From a virus: a stretch of DNA of 52,761 nt. A model generated the notes under the pieces. The model did no database searches, was not told the origin of the DNA, and worked only from the letters and a program-made list of their open reading frames with translations. The position numbers were made by a program, and so were the translations under genes. Below are positions 31,601 to 39,688 of this stretch, piece after piece (the stretch's first letter is position 1; every line of letters starts with the position of its first letter). The stretch is from positions 1 through 52,761 of the IMG/VR virus record IMGVR_UViG_3300036782_000035, one strand, 5' to 3'.

Positions 31601-32465
31601 GCCCGTCATCACAGAGCCGGGCCTGGTGCCGGACATGGACGAGGACTGGTACCACGGCGACCCCGTCACGGGAGGGAGTCTGTCGGTCAGCGGCGCGAAG
31701 CTGCTGCTGCCCCCGTCATGCCCCGCCAAGTTCGACTACGCCCGCAAGCACGGCGGCAAGCACACCAAGGCGATGGACGCCGGCACCAGGGCGCACGCGA
31801 TGGTCCTCGGCAAGGGCAGCGACCAGCTCAAGCTGCTCGACTACCCGAACTACAAGACCAAGAAGGCACAGGACGACCGCGACGCCGCGATAGCTGCGGG
31901 CAAGGTCCCGACGCTGCCCCACGAGCTCGCCGAGGCGCAGGCGATCGCCGACGCGGTCCGCGCCGACGAGATGGCCGGCGCCCTGTTCGCAGAGGGCGAC
32001 GCCGAAGTCAGCATGTTCTGGCACGACGAGCAGTGGGACATCTGGCTCCGCGGGCGCATGGACTGGCTCACCTACATCGACGGCATGCCGTGCATCGTCG
32101 ACCTCAAGAAGACCGCCGACGCATCGCCGCAGGAGTTCGCCCGCTCCGTCGACAAGTACCGCTACTACATGCAGGACCCCCACTACCGCGACGGCCTCGC
32201 CGCGTGCCTGAAGTGCGACCCCGACGAGATCGACTTCCTGTTCGTCTCCGTCGAGGACAGCGGTGACCACCTCGTCATGGTCCACCGCATCGACCTCGAG
32301 GCCGTCGCTCTCGGCCGCGAGTGCAACGCGATCGCCCGCGAGCACTACCGCGACTGCACGGCCGCCGGCATCTGGCCCAAGTGGTCCGAATCGATCAGCG
32401 ACCTTCCCCTGCCGCACTACGCGGCCACCCGCATCAGGAGAGAGATCAGTGACTACCACGACTGA
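31593..32465 (+). CDS. PD-(D/E)XK exonuclease (RecE/YqaJ-type)
   Basis: 290 residues from GTG 31593. GTRAHAMVLG, GRMDWLTYIDGMPCIVDLKKT (catalytic D and D-x-K) and YYMQDPHYRDG (Q-x3-Y) are typical of phage 5'-3' exonucleases that pair with RecT. The RecT gene follows directly. Together they make 3' tails and anneal them in phage recombination and replication. Confidence 0.85.
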   Translation: MARPVITEPGLVPDMDEDWYHGDPVTGGSLSVSGAKLLLPPSCPAKFDYARKHGGKHTKAMDAGTRAHAMVLGKGSDQLKLLDYPNYKTKKAQDDRDAAIAAGKVPTLPHELAEAQAIADAVRADEMAGALFAEGDAEVSMFWHDEQWDIWLRGRMDWLTYIDGMPCIVDLKKTADASPQEFARSVDKYRYYMQDPHYRDGLAACLKCDPDEIDFLFVSVEDSGDHLVMVHRIDLEAVALGRECNAIAREHYRDCTAAGIWPKWSESISDLPLPHYAATRIRREISDYHD

Positions 32466-33546
32466 CGTCGCCGTCCGCAGCAGCAGCGCGCCCGCGCAGG
32501 CCGCGCCCGCGGCGCTCGCCATCCAGCCCGGGCAGACGACGTTCGACGACTACCAGAACGCCGCCCTCAACCAGCTCGGCCTCCGTGAGGCCGGCAACGG
32601 CGACCGCGCCGTGTTCCTCCACGTCTCCCAGCGCACCGGCCTGGACCCCTTCGCGAAGCAGATCTACATGATCGGCCGGCCGGAGAAGCAGCCCGACGGG
32701 TCATGGGGCAAGAAGTGGACGATCCAGACCGGCATCGACGGCTGGCGCGTCGTCCGCACCCGGGCCGAGCGCCTCGCCGGCGTCCGCGGCATCCTCGGCC
32801 GCTCCGTCTTCTATGACGCCGACGGCGGCGAGCACAAGGTCTGGGTCAGCGCCGGGCCGCCCGCCGCGTGCGAGATCACCTACACCGTCCGCGACGGCAA
32901 CGGAGACACCCCGTACACCTCCGTGCTGCGCTACGACGACTACGTCCAGGTCAAGGACGGCAAGCCGGTCGCCCAGTGGGCCAGCAAGCCGACTCACATG
33001 CTGGAGAAGTGCACCGAGGCGGACGTTTACCGCAAGGCGTTCCCGCAGGACTTCAGCGGCATCGTCCTCGAAGACGCCATGCCGCCCGCGAAGGACTGGG
33101 ACAGCATGACCGACGCCGAGCTCGACGCGGAGTACGAGAGGGTGACCCGGCGCCGGGGAGTCAGCGACGACCAGGTGCGCCAGCGCCGCCAGACCGTGGC
33201 CACGACAGTGGTCACCCCAGAGCCCTCGCCCGCGGGCACGGAGACCACCCCGGCTCCGTCGCCGTCCGCACCCCCAGCGGACGTGCCGCCCGCGGGCGAG
33301 GCCAAGTCCGCCGCCGAGTACCTGGCCGACAAGCTGGCCGGGCTCAACGTGCGCGACGAGGCCGGACAGGCGGCCAAGTGCGCGCTGATCCTCGGCCGCA
33401 CCCTGCGGCCCCTGGAAGACCTGTCCGCGGCCGACGCGACCGACGTCATGCGGTACCTCCGCAACTGCAAGACGGCCGCCGACCTCGACGCCCTGCTCGC
33501 CGAGCTGGCCATGCAAGGCGACCCGCGCGGAGAAGCCGGTGAGTAG
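32449..33546 (+). CDS. recT: RecT-family single-strand annealing protein
   Basis: 365 residues from GTG 32449 after AGGAGAG. GLDPFAKQIYMIGR, TIQTGIDGWRVV and the basic region SKPTHMLEKCTEADVYRKAFPQD are RecT family signatures. The C-terminal ~130 residues are Pro-rich then helical (SAAEYLADKLAGL), as in RecT interaction tails. It overlaps the exonuclease gene by 17 bases. Confidence 0.9.
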   Translation: MTTTTDVAVRSSSAPAQAAPAALAIQPGQTTFDDYQNAALNQLGLREAGNGDRAVFLHVSQRTGLDPFAKQIYMIGRPEKQPDGSWGKKWTIQTGIDGWRVVRTRAERLAGVRGILGRSVFYDADGGEHKVWVSAGPPAACEITYTVRDGNGDTPYTSVLRYDDYVQVKDGKPVAQWASKPTHMLEKCTEADVYRKAFPQDFSGIVLEDAMPPAKDWDSMTDAELDAEYERVTRRRGVSDDQVRQRRQTVATTVVTPEPSPAGTETTPAPSPSAPPADVPPAGEAKSAAEYLADKLAGLNVRDEAGQAAKCALILGRTLRPLEDLSAADATDVMRYLRNCKTAADLDALLAELAMQGDPRGEAGE

Positions 33547-33832
33547 CGGTTACACCGAGGTCGACCGCGGCCTGAGCGTGTCCAGCGTCTACTGGGAAGT
33601 CGGCACCCAGTCCGACGGCCTGGTCATCAACGTGGCCAACCACCTGGCGATCCTCGTCGGCAAGGAGCGCGACAAGTTCACCGAGGCCGTCGCCCGCGCG
33701 GTGACGCCGGGGCAGGTGACCCGTCGCGTCTACCCCTGCTGCGTGTGCTGCGACACCGACGAGGCCGCCCCGTGCGTGCCAGGCGGCCACCTGACCCGGT
33801 GCGAGAACGGCTGCGACGACAAGGCCAGCTAG
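33539..33832 (+). CDS. Unknown protein with Cys cluster
   Basis: 97 residues from GTG overlapping recT. The first part is beta-rich; the end has YPCCVCCDTDEAAPCVPGGHLTRCENGC, a likely zinc-binding module. It ends the first early segment before a strong hairpin. Confidence 0.75.
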   Translation: MSSGYTEVDRGLSVSSVYWEVGTQSDGLVINVANHLAILVGKERDKFTEAVARAVTPGQVTRRVYPCCVCCDTDEAAPCVPGGHLTRCENGCDDKAS

Positions 33833-33842
33833 CCCCCAAGCC

Positions 33843-33881
33843 CCTGCCCGCGCGGCCCCCGTCCACACCCGCGCGGGCAGG
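33843..33881 (+). terminator. Perfect 13-bp GC hairpin
   Basis: CCTGCCCGCGCGG (33843-33855) with CCGCGCGGGCAGG (33869-33881), loop 13 nt. It lies in the only gap (33833-33903) of this stretch of early genes. No U-tract. Likely a terminator or processing site. Confidence 0.65.
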
Positions 33882-33903
33882 CTCAGACCGATCGGAGAGA
33901 CCC

Positions 33904-34212
33904 GTGGTGCGCAAGTACGTCCGCAAGGGGCGTCCGCAGTGGCGCGACAAGGACAAGCGAATGGCCCGCGCCGTTGCCCTCCGCGCCCAGGGGCTGAGCC
34001 TGCGGCAGATCGCCGAGAAGCTCGCGGTAAGCGCGCCGACCGCCATGCGCGACCTTCGGCGCCATGACGAGCTGGCGGCAGAGCAAGCGCAGGCGGTTCA
34101 GAACGTGTTTCAACTGCCCGTTACATCTCGCCCCGCTGGGGGCGACTTGAAACAGGCGAATGAAACAGATGCTGCAACACCCATCTCACTCGCCGAAAGA
34201 AGGAAGGCGTAA
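33904..34212 (+). CDS. Helix-turn-helix DNA-binding protein
   Basis: 102 residues from GTG 33904 after CGGAGAGACCC. The basic N-terminus is followed by ALRAQGLSLRQIAEKLAVSAPTAMRDLRRH, a resolvase/sigma-like HTH. The C-terminus is Ala/Thr/Gln-rich. It may be a regulator or DNA replication accessory. Confidence 0.78.
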   Translation: MVRKYVRKGRPQWRDKDKRMARAVALRAQGLSLRQIAEKLAVSAPTAMRDLRRHDELAAEQAQAVQNVFQLPVTSRPAGGDLKQANETDAATPISLAERRKA

Positions 34213-34760
34213 TGGCGAAGAAGCTCGCCCCGCCGCAATGGCTCAAGGACGCGCTCGCCGCCCGGCGGGCAATGCGCGCAGCCGGGGACGCGTCCGCGTC
34301 CGAGATGCGCGAGCACCTCGCCGACGACATCCAGGCGCGGCACGACGCGGGCGACCCGTTCGGCCGCGCTGTCTGGCTCGACTGGATCGACAGGCTTGAC
34401 CGTGACGTGAGCAAGGCGCAGCACGACAAGGCCGACGAGGCGATGGCGTTCGAGCTGGCCGCCGGGTACCTCCAGCCCGACCTGTTTCCCGCAGAGGTGC
34501 TCGCCGAGCTCGGCCTGCCCGCCGAGCTGGACCTTGGCGGGTTCGGCAAGCGCGTCACGACGCCCGACGCCCGCCACGCCGACGTAGAGAAGTACCTCGG
34601 TGAGCTGAAGCGCAAGCGCAAGAGCTGGGACGAGAGCCTTGACGAGCGGATTGAGGCGGCAGAGCGGGCGCTGGCGATCCTCCCGGAGGACAACTCGCGG
34701 ACGCTGCGCGAGGTCGTCACCGACCCGGAGGACTACGGATTCGGCTCGGCTGCACTGTGA
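34212..34760 (+). CDS. Unknown helical protein
   Basis: 182 residues, ATG after AAAGAAGGAAGGCG. It is mostly charged helices (AARRAMRAAGDAS, ERIEAAERALAIL) with no cysteines. Its position before a VRR-NUC and a replication protein suggests DNA metabolism, but nothing specific is visible. Confidence 0.75.
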   Translation: MAKKLAPPQWLKDALAARRAMRAAGDASASEMREHLADDIQARHDAGDPFGRAVWLDWIDRLDRDVSKAQHDKADEAMAFELAAGYLQPDLFPAEVLAELGLPAELDLGGFGKRVTTPDARHADVEKYLGELKRKRKSWDESLDERIEAAERALAILPEDNSRTLREVVTDPEDYGFGSAAL

Positions 34761-35047
34761 CCGAGGCGCAGTTCCAGGAAACCGTGATCGCCATGTGCAA
34801 GCTGCTCGGCGTCGCATGGTTTCACCCGTTCTTCTCGCGGCGCTCCGCTGCCGGGTGGCCCGATCTTGCCCTCTGCGGAGGTAAAGGGTTCCTGCTGCGT
34901 GAGCTGAAGACTGAGAAGGGGCGCCTCACTAAGGACCAGGAAGCATGGGGCGCACGCTTGTCCGGAGCCGGAATCTCGTGGGACGTATGGCGCCCTGCTG
35001 ATTTGCACAATGGCCGTATTCAACGCGAACTGGAAGGGATTCGGTAA
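34757..35047 (+). CDS. VRR-NUC-type nuclease
   Basis: 96 residues from GTG 34757. GWPDLALCGGKGFLLRELKTEKGRL shows the D-x(n)-E-x-K core of VRR-NUC/PD-(D/E)XK enzymes, and QEAWGARLSGAGISWDVWRP is the usual C-terminal part. Phage members are thought to act as structure-specific or Holliday-junction nucleases. Confidence 0.85.
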   Translation: MTEAQFQETVIAMCKLLGVAWFHPFFSRRSAAGWPDLALCGGKGFLLRELKTEKGRLTKDQEAWGARLSGAGISWDVWRPADLHNGRIQRELEGIR

Positions 35048-35529
35048 TGGCACGTAAGCGCATGCTGTCGCCGGAGTTCTTCTCCAGCGCGCCAGTCAAC
35101 AGGCTCCCGTTCACGGCGATGATCACCTTCGCCGGCATGTGGTGCTACCTCGATGACTTCGGTCGCGGCGAGGACGACACGGCGCTAGTTAAGGCCGCCG
35201 TGTGGCCGCGCAGGCGCTCTCAGACGGAGTCGAAAGTCGCGGCCGACCTCGACCTGATCGTGGCCGAAGACCTGCTCTGCCGGTACGCCGCCCCGGTTAT
35301 CCACAGTCAAGAACTGGTAAAGATACCGTCCCGTGACCACGCCGAACGACTTATCCACAGCCCGTCGTGGCGTGAGCACCAGAAGATCAGCCACCCGACG
35401 CCGAGCAAGTTCGCACCGTGCCCGATCCACGAGATCGAGGCGCACACGATCTACGTGCGGGAACGCGGCGGATTTCCGGAATCACTCACGAGTGGATCGC
35501 GACCGCCGCCCGAGCTGAGCTGGAACTGA
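35047..35529 (+). CDS. Phage replication-initiator-like protein
   Basis: 160 residues, ATG overlapping the previous stop. RKRMLSPEFFSSAPVNRLPF, ITFAGMWCYLDDFGRGEDD and LVKAAVWPRR are motifs of the phage replisome organiser/DnaD-type proteins of actinophages. A short Arg/Ser-rich end is followed by a different open frame that continues to 35660; a frameshift or error near 35480 could have removed a longer C-terminus. Confidence 0.7.
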   Translation: MARKRMLSPEFFSSAPVNRLPFTAMITFAGMWCYLDDFGRGEDDTALVKAAVWPRRRSQTESKVAADLDLIVAEDLLCRYAAPVIHSQELVKIPSRDHAERLIHSPSWREHQKISHPTPSKFAPCPIHEIEAHTIYVRERGGFPESLTSGSRPPPELSWN

Positions 35530-35589
35530 TCGCGAACCGATCTGGACCGGCTCCGCCTCGCGCGGGCGTTGAAGACAGTTTAAGAAAGC

Positions 35590-35616
35590 AAGACGGCAAG
35601 ACGGCAAGACGGCAAG
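35590..35616 (+). repeat. AAGACGGC tandem repeats
   Basis: Three perfect copies of the octamer AAGACGGC at 35590, 35598 and 35606 plus a partial fourth copy. They lie just downstream of the replication-initiator-like gene, so they could be iterons of a phage origin. Confidence 0.5.
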
Positions 35617-35693
35617 CTGCGCGGGCCGAGGAACGGTGCCCCCTGATGTATCCCCGTTAGATAAATCTCAATGGCTTTAACAGTTCCGTAGTA

Positions 35694-35705
35694 CGCGAAT
35701 TCGCG
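35694..35705. promoter_or_regulatory. 12-bp perfect palindrome in AT-rich gap
   Basis: CGCGAATTCGCG at 35694-35705 in a 208-bp stretch without a gene (35530-35737). That gap also holds the octamer repeats and an AT-rich run TTAGATAAATCTCAATGGCT. It is a candidate operator or origin element; no certain promoter is seen. Confidence 0.4.
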
Positions 35706-35737
35706 AAATCCAATTTTCAGCGAAACGAGAAACCGCA

Positions 35738-36064
35738 ATGCCAGCCAGGTGCTTCGAATGCCAGGAGATCGGCCACATCGCCGCCGACTGCCCCGGGAAG
35801 CTCTACGCCGTCGAGCTGCACGACAAGAAGCCGCTGTGGTGCGGGCAATGTGACCGGGAGACGCGACTCGTCTACTTCGTCCGCGACGGCCGTGAGACCG
35901 CCCGCAGGTGCACCATGTGCCATCCCCGCAGCACCACGCTGCCAGCCACCTACAACAAGTGCCGGGAATGCGGGCACGCCGTCTACGCCTGGGACATCCG
36001 CAGCGAATGCGGAATGCACCAGCCAATCGGAAAGCAACTCGAAACGGCAGGAGCGAAGGAATGA
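35738..36064 (+). CDS. CCHC zinc-knuckle protein
   Basis: 108 residues from ATG 35738. CFECQEIGHIAADC matches the CCHC zinc knuckle exactly (C-x2-C-x4-H-x4-C). It is followed by CGQCDRE, CTMCHP and CRECGH-, so probably three metal sites. Zinc knuckles bind single-stranded nucleic acid; a role in replication or recombination is inferred. Confidence 0.82.
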   Translation: MPARCFECQEIGHIAADCPGKLYAVELHDKKPLWCGQCDRETRLVYFVRDGRETARRCTMCHPRSTTLPATYNKCRECGHAVYAWDIRSECGMHQPIGKQLETAGAKE

Positions 36065-36429
36065 GCGAAACCAGTAGCGACCCGGAATGCGGGAAGTGCG
36101 CCGAGCCCGCCAAGGTCATCATCGTCACCGAGGCCAGCGGCAAGGAACGCCGCTACGCCGCCGACGTGTGGGACGTCCACGACACCCCCGGCGCGATCGA
36201 CATCGAGCGGACCGACCGGCCCAGCGACCCCGTAGCCCGCTACGCCCCTGGTGCGTGGCTGTCGGTTCGCGAGGAAGGCTCGGAGGCGGACAACGTGCCG
36301 ATGAAGGCGCTGAGCATCGCCCGCGCCGCGCTCAAGTCGATCGCGAGCTGCGGCGACGATGCCGCCGCCGACTACCTCATCGCCTGCGCCCGCCAGGCGC
36401 TCGAAGACATCACGGACCTGGACCTGTGA
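36061..36429 (+). CDS. Unknown early protein
   Basis: 122 residues, ATG overlapping the preceding TGA. CGKCAEPAKVIIVTEASGKER and a later helical region (KALSIARAALKSIASCGDDAA) are visible. No domain recognised. Confidence 0.75.
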   Translation: MSETSSDPECGKCAEPAKVIIVTEASGKERRYAADVWDVHDTPGAIDIERTDRPSDPVARYAPGAWLSVREEGSEADNVPMKALSIARAALKSIASCGDDAAADYLIACARQALEDITDLDL

Positions 36430-36992
36430 CCGCCCCCGAGACGCCCGCCAGCGGCGTCACCAGCCCGCACGGCGTGACCGCGCCCGGCGAGACGGCGGCC
36501 GTGACGGTGGGGCAGGCGCAGGCCGACTGGTGGATCTGCGACGGCCCGCTGCCAGGCGCGCAGAAGTTCCTCGGCCCGTTCGCGACGCAGGAACTCGCGC
36601 TCAACGTCCGCACCTACGTCGAGAAGGCCACGAAGCGCTCCCTGTGGGTGGACGACGAAGCGCCAGCCGCGCCGCAGCCCGCGCCCGAGGTGATCGAGCG
36701 GATAGCCGCGTGGCTCTACGTTGAAGTCAGCGACTACGACGACTGGAGCCGCGCGACGGAGCGCAAGCGCGAGTACTACCTTGACCACGCCCGCGAGCTG
36801 GCCGCCATCCTCGCCGAGCACCCGCAGGAGCCGCAGCCCGCGCCCGAGCTGGCCGCCACCAAGCTCCGCGAGGGTGTCGAGCAGCTCGCCAAAGACGTCA
36901 CCGCGAGCGCCGACGCCACCGCACCGAGCAAGAAGTCCAGCATCGAGTACGAGGTCGCCATCCAGCTACGCAAGCTGCTGGAGACGCCGTGA
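36426..36992 (+). CDS. Unknown early protein
   Basis: 188 residues from GTG overlapping the previous stop. The N-terminal third is low-complexity; the middle (GPFATQELALNVRTYVEKA) and WLYVEVSDYDDWSRA, HARELAAILAEH are helical. Pro/Ala linkers (PAAPQPAPE, EPQPAPE) recur. No function visible. Confidence 0.72.
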   Translation: MTAPETPASGVTSPHGVTAPGETAAVTVGQAQADWWICDGPLPGAQKFLGPFATQELALNVRTYVEKATKRSLWVDDEAPAAPQPAPEVIERIAAWLYVEVSDYDDWSRATERKREYYLDHARELAAILAEHPQEPQPAPELAATKLREGVEQLAKDVTASADATAPSKKSSIEYEVAIQLRKLLETP

Positions 36993-37327
36993 CCGCCAAG
37001 ACGCCAGGCCAGCTCGCCTGCGAGACGTTCTGGGCGGCCGTGCGCCGCCTGCACGGCGGCGAGGACGCGGGCGATTGGCCCGGCAACGCCTGGGACTGGG
37101 CCAACGACAGGAACTCGCGCGAAGCCTGGCACGAAGCCGCCGCAGCCGTCGAAACCGAGCAGGTGCGCCTCGCCCACCAGGACCGCGACAGCCTCCGCGA
37201 GCGCATGCTCGACATCGCCACGGAGCTGGAGGGCGAGGCCGCGAGCCTTAACGCCACTGGCGTCACCAGGGGCAACCGCATCCGCCGCGACGCCGCCGCG
37301 AAGATCCGGAAGGGGCTCGACGCATGA
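36989..37327 (+). CDS. Unknown early protein
   Basis: 112 residues from GTG. Helical with an aromatic N-terminal half (FWAAVRRLHGGEDAGDW) and a RERMLDIATELEGEAASL helix. Coupled to both neighbours; function unknown. Confidence 0.72.
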   Translation: MTAKTPGQLACETFWAAVRRLHGGEDAGDWPGNAWDWANDRNSREAWHEAAAAVETEQVRLAHQDRDSLRERMLDIATELEGEAASLNATGVTRGNRIRRDAAAKIRKGLDA

Positions 37328-37404
37328 CCCGCATCCGCCGCGCTATCGCCGCCCTGCGGCGCCTGTTCCGCGAGCCTGACGAGCTGATCCTGGAGGACTG
37401 GTGA
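37324..37404 (+). CDS. Tiny basic-acidic peptide
   Basis: 26 residues from ATG 37324 to TGA 37404, overlapping both neighbours by 4 bases. MTRIRRAIAALRRLFREPDE then LILEDW: a single amphipathic helix. Small, but the tight coupling favours translation. Confidence 0.5.
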   Translation: MTRIRRAIAALRRLFREPDELILEDW

Positions 37405-38417
37405 CCTGCGACATGTGCGGCATCGCCATCACCAGCGGCACCCGCTGCGAGCAGTGCAAGAAGCTCGCCGAAGACCTGAAGTCAAGTCACCGAAACCATC
37501 ACCGAACAGGGGAAACAATGAAACTCCGCACCACCGCCATGACGGCCGCCGCCGCCCTCGCGCTCACCGCAGGGGTCACCGGCTTCGCGACCGCGAGCGC
37601 GGCCACAGCGCCCGTCGCGAAGGTCGCCGGCCTGCACGTCACCACGGCCACCACAAGCGCCCTCACGGTCACCTGGGCGAAGCCAGCCGACCCGAACGCG
37701 AAGGTCCGCGTCCAGGTCTACGACGCCGACACCCTCGCCGACAGCTACGACACCGCCTACAAGGGCGGCGTCACCGGCACCACGGTCACCGCGACGGGGC
37801 TCGCCGCGGGCACCGCCTACGTGCTGCGCGCCGACGAGTACGACGGCACCGCCAACAGCGGCTGGACAGCGCCCGTGACGGTTTACACCGCCGCGCAGGG
37901 CAGCACGGGCACGGCCGGCCCCGCCGGGCCGGCAGGTCCCGCAGGACCGCAGGGACCGGCAGGGACGCCCGTCCTGTACGAGTCCACGGGCTTCTCCGCT
38001 CCCGGCCTGGCCATCGACATGGCACCCGGCCCGGACGGGACCGCCGGGTCCGGCGGCTGGGGCTGGGACAGCGCGGCGAACAAGGCGGTCACCAGCCTGA
38101 CCACGGGCACGGCGGCGCCGTTCACGGTCACCGTCGTCCAGGCGGGCACCGAGGCCGCTGACGGGTCGCTGACGCTCACCTACGACCCGTACGACTTCAA
38201 GCTCACCGCGACCCCGGCTGACGGCACGTGCGCGGTCATCCCGCAGACGCAGCAGGAGACCTGCTCGTTCACTGACCTGGCGCACTCGGCGGTGTCGAAG
38301 GCGTTCACGTTCACGGCGGAGCACGCCGACCCGGATGCCGTGATCGGCGTCACCGCGCTGGCCGGCGGGCTCGAAGCGGCCGCGTCGTTCCCCGTGGCGA
38401 TCACGGCGGCATCGTGA
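37401..38417 (+). CDS. Secreted fibronectin-III/collagen-like protein, with optional zinc-ribbon extension
   Basis: The main form likely starts at ATG 37518 after AGGGGAAACA (299 residues); an in-frame GTG at 37401, coupled to the previous gene, adds CDMCGIAITSGTRCEQCKK. From 37518: a signal peptide of ~28 residues (MKLRTTAMTAAAALALTAGV, cut near ATASA), an FN3-like domain (VAGLHVTTATTSALTVTWAK to TAYVLRADEYD), a collagen-like GPAGPAGPAGPQGPAG (residues ~132-148), and a C-terminal beta domain. Such a secreted protein in an early operon looks like lysogenic cargo or a cell-surface adhesin. Confidence 0.78.
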   Translation: MTCDMCGIAITSGTRCEQCKKLAEDLKSSHRNHHRTGETMKLRTTAMTAAAALALTAGVTGFATASAATAPVAKVAGLHVTTATTSALTVTWAKPADPNAKVRVQVYDADTLADSYDTAYKGGVTGTTVTATGLAAGTAYVLRADEYDGTANSGWTAPVTVYTAAQGSTGTAGPAGPAGPAGPQGPAGTPVLYESTGFSAPGLAIDMAPGPDGTAGSGGWGWDSAANKAVTSLTTGTAAPFTVTVVQAGTEAADGSLTLTYDPYDFKLTATPADGTCAVIPQTQQETCSFTDLAHSAVSKAFTFTAEHADPDAVIGVTALAGGLEAAASFPVAITAAS

Positions 38418-38605
38418 GCGAGATCGCCAAGGTGTCCGTAACGATCACGGCTGACGGTCAGATCACCGACATCACGGTCGGCGCCCGCAGCATCGCCGCC
38501 GCGATCCCGCGTGGCAACGCCAGCCTCACCCTGGGCGACGGGGGATCGTTTCTCAGCATCGCCCTCGTCCCTGACGAGATCATCGTGAAGGGCAAGAGCG
38601 AGTGA
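38414..38605 (+). CDS. Small beta-rich protein
   Basis: 63 residues from GTG. KVSVTITADGQITDITVGAR and SFLSIALVPDEIIVKGKS are alternating strands. Coupled upstream and downstream. Function unknown. Confidence 0.7.
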   Translation: MSEIAKVSVTITADGQITDITVGARSIAAAIPRGNASLTLGDGGSFLSIALVPDEIIVKGKSE

Positions 38606-38928
38606 CCGCCGTCCTGGGCAAGCGGGACGACTGGGCTGCGCTGCTCACCCGCTGGCACCGTGACCTGGGCGACAACTTCGCGGCGGTGCTGCCGCGCGTG
38701 CTCGACGACCTGGAGGCGGTCGACCGGGCGCACGCGGACGATCCCGGACGGAACCGGACGCCCTCGGACGCTGAGCTGACCGCGTGGATCGAGGCTCACC
38801 CGGCCGAGTTCGCGGCGTGGGCGGCCAGGCAGGCGCGCATCAAAGGCGCGCCACCGCCATTCGACACGCCGACCAGGCAGCCGACAACGCGCAGGCGGGC
38901 CGCGCCCAAGGGCGGCGGTGCGACGTGA
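38602..38928 (+). CDS. Unknown early protein
   Basis: 108 residues from GTG. LLTRWHRDLGDNFAAVLPR, DAELTAWIEAHPAEFAAWA and a basic Arg/Lys C-terminus. No known domain. Confidence 0.72.
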   Translation: MTAVLGKRDDWAALLTRWHRDLGDNFAAVLPRVLDDLEAVDRAHADDPGRNRTPSDAELTAWIEAHPAEFAAWAARQARIKGAPPPFDTPTRQPTTRRRAAPKGGGAT

Positions 38929-39140
38929 TGATCGCGGCGGTGATCCTCGCCGGACTGGCAGTCTGCCTCGCCCTCGTCTCGGTCGCCTACACGCGGGCGA
39001 CCGCCCGCATGCAGCGCGCCGCCAGTCTGTACGCGGCCGGGCGCACGCAGGAGGGCGACGCCGAGATGAAGCGCGGCCGTGAGCTGATGCGCCGCGTTGA
39101 CCTGCTCGTCGGCGCGCTCGCACGAAAGGACAGCGACTGA
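38925..39140 (+). CDS. Single-TM membrane protein
   Basis: 71 residues from GTG 38925 (or ATG 38928). One TM helix (AAVILAGLAVCLALVSVAY) and a charged cytoplasmic helix with an EMKRGRELMRRVDL stretch. Overlaps the next start. Confidence 0.72.
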   Translation: MMIAAVILAGLAVCLALVSVAYTRATARMQRAASLYAAGRTQEGDAEMKRGRELMRRVDLLVGALARKDSD

Positions 39141-39619
39141 TGGGCGAGATGCGCAATTTCGAGGCCGAGGCACTTGCAGCCGTCGAGCGCCTGCGCCACC
39201 CGTTCCACCACGATGACCGATCGCATCTCGCGGAGCACGTAGCCGCCGCGAGAGCCACCCAGACCCCGGCACCAGTGCCGGTTAACCTAGCCGTGACGCC
39301 CGTCGCGGCTGCAACCCCCGCAGGAGGAACCATGTCATTCATCACCGACGCCGAAGCCTTCATCGCCCGCGCCAAGGTCATCGGCGAAGACGTCCTCGCC
39401 GACGTCGAGGCCATCAAGGCCAACCCGGAGACCGCGAGCATCCTCAAGAGCGCCGCCGGGCTCGCCAGGATCGCCGACATCCCTGCCGGCCTCATCGGCA
39501 GCGTCGGCGCGGGCCTCGCCGGGCTGTACGACGCCTACACCACCCCGGCCGCGACCTCGCCCGCCGACCCGGCAGCGCCCGCGCAGCCTGTCGACCCGGC
39601 GCTCGCGCCGGCCCAGTAG
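39140..39619 (+). CDS. Protein with dual in-frame starts (long and short forms)
   Basis: 159 residues from ATG 39140. A perfect AGGAGGAACC precedes an in-frame ATG at 39332, giving a 95-residue short form beginning MSFITDAEAFIARAKVIGED. The short form is helical with a glycine-rich hydrophobic part (LARIADIPAGLIGSVGAG) and a Pro/Ala-rich tail. The N-terminal extension has no clear domain. The short form is probably the main product. Confidence 0.7.
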   Translation: MGEMRNFEAEALAAVERLRHPFHHDDRSHLAEHVAAARATQTPAPVPVNLAVTPVAAATPAGGTMSFITDAEAFIARAKVIGEDVLADVEAIKANPETASILKSAAGLARIADIPAGLIGSVGAGLAGLYDAYTTPAATSPADPAAPAQPVDPALAPAQ

Positions 39620-39626
39620 CAGAAAC

Positions 39627-39660
39627 AGCCGGGGCGGCGGATGTGACCGCCGCCCCGGCT
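39627..39660 (+). terminator. Perfect 13-bp GC hairpin terminator-like
   Basis: AGCCGGGGCGGCG (39627-39639) with CGCCGCCCCGGCT (39648-39660), loop 8 nt, right after the stop at 39619. It ends a run of coupled early genes; the next starts at 39689. Confidence 0.7.
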
Positions 39661-39688
39661 TACCCGTTGCGAAAGGAAGGATACGACG

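Noticed and set aside
32701-33516. 271-codon minus frame over recT
   Set aside because: It is a shadow of a well supported recT gene.
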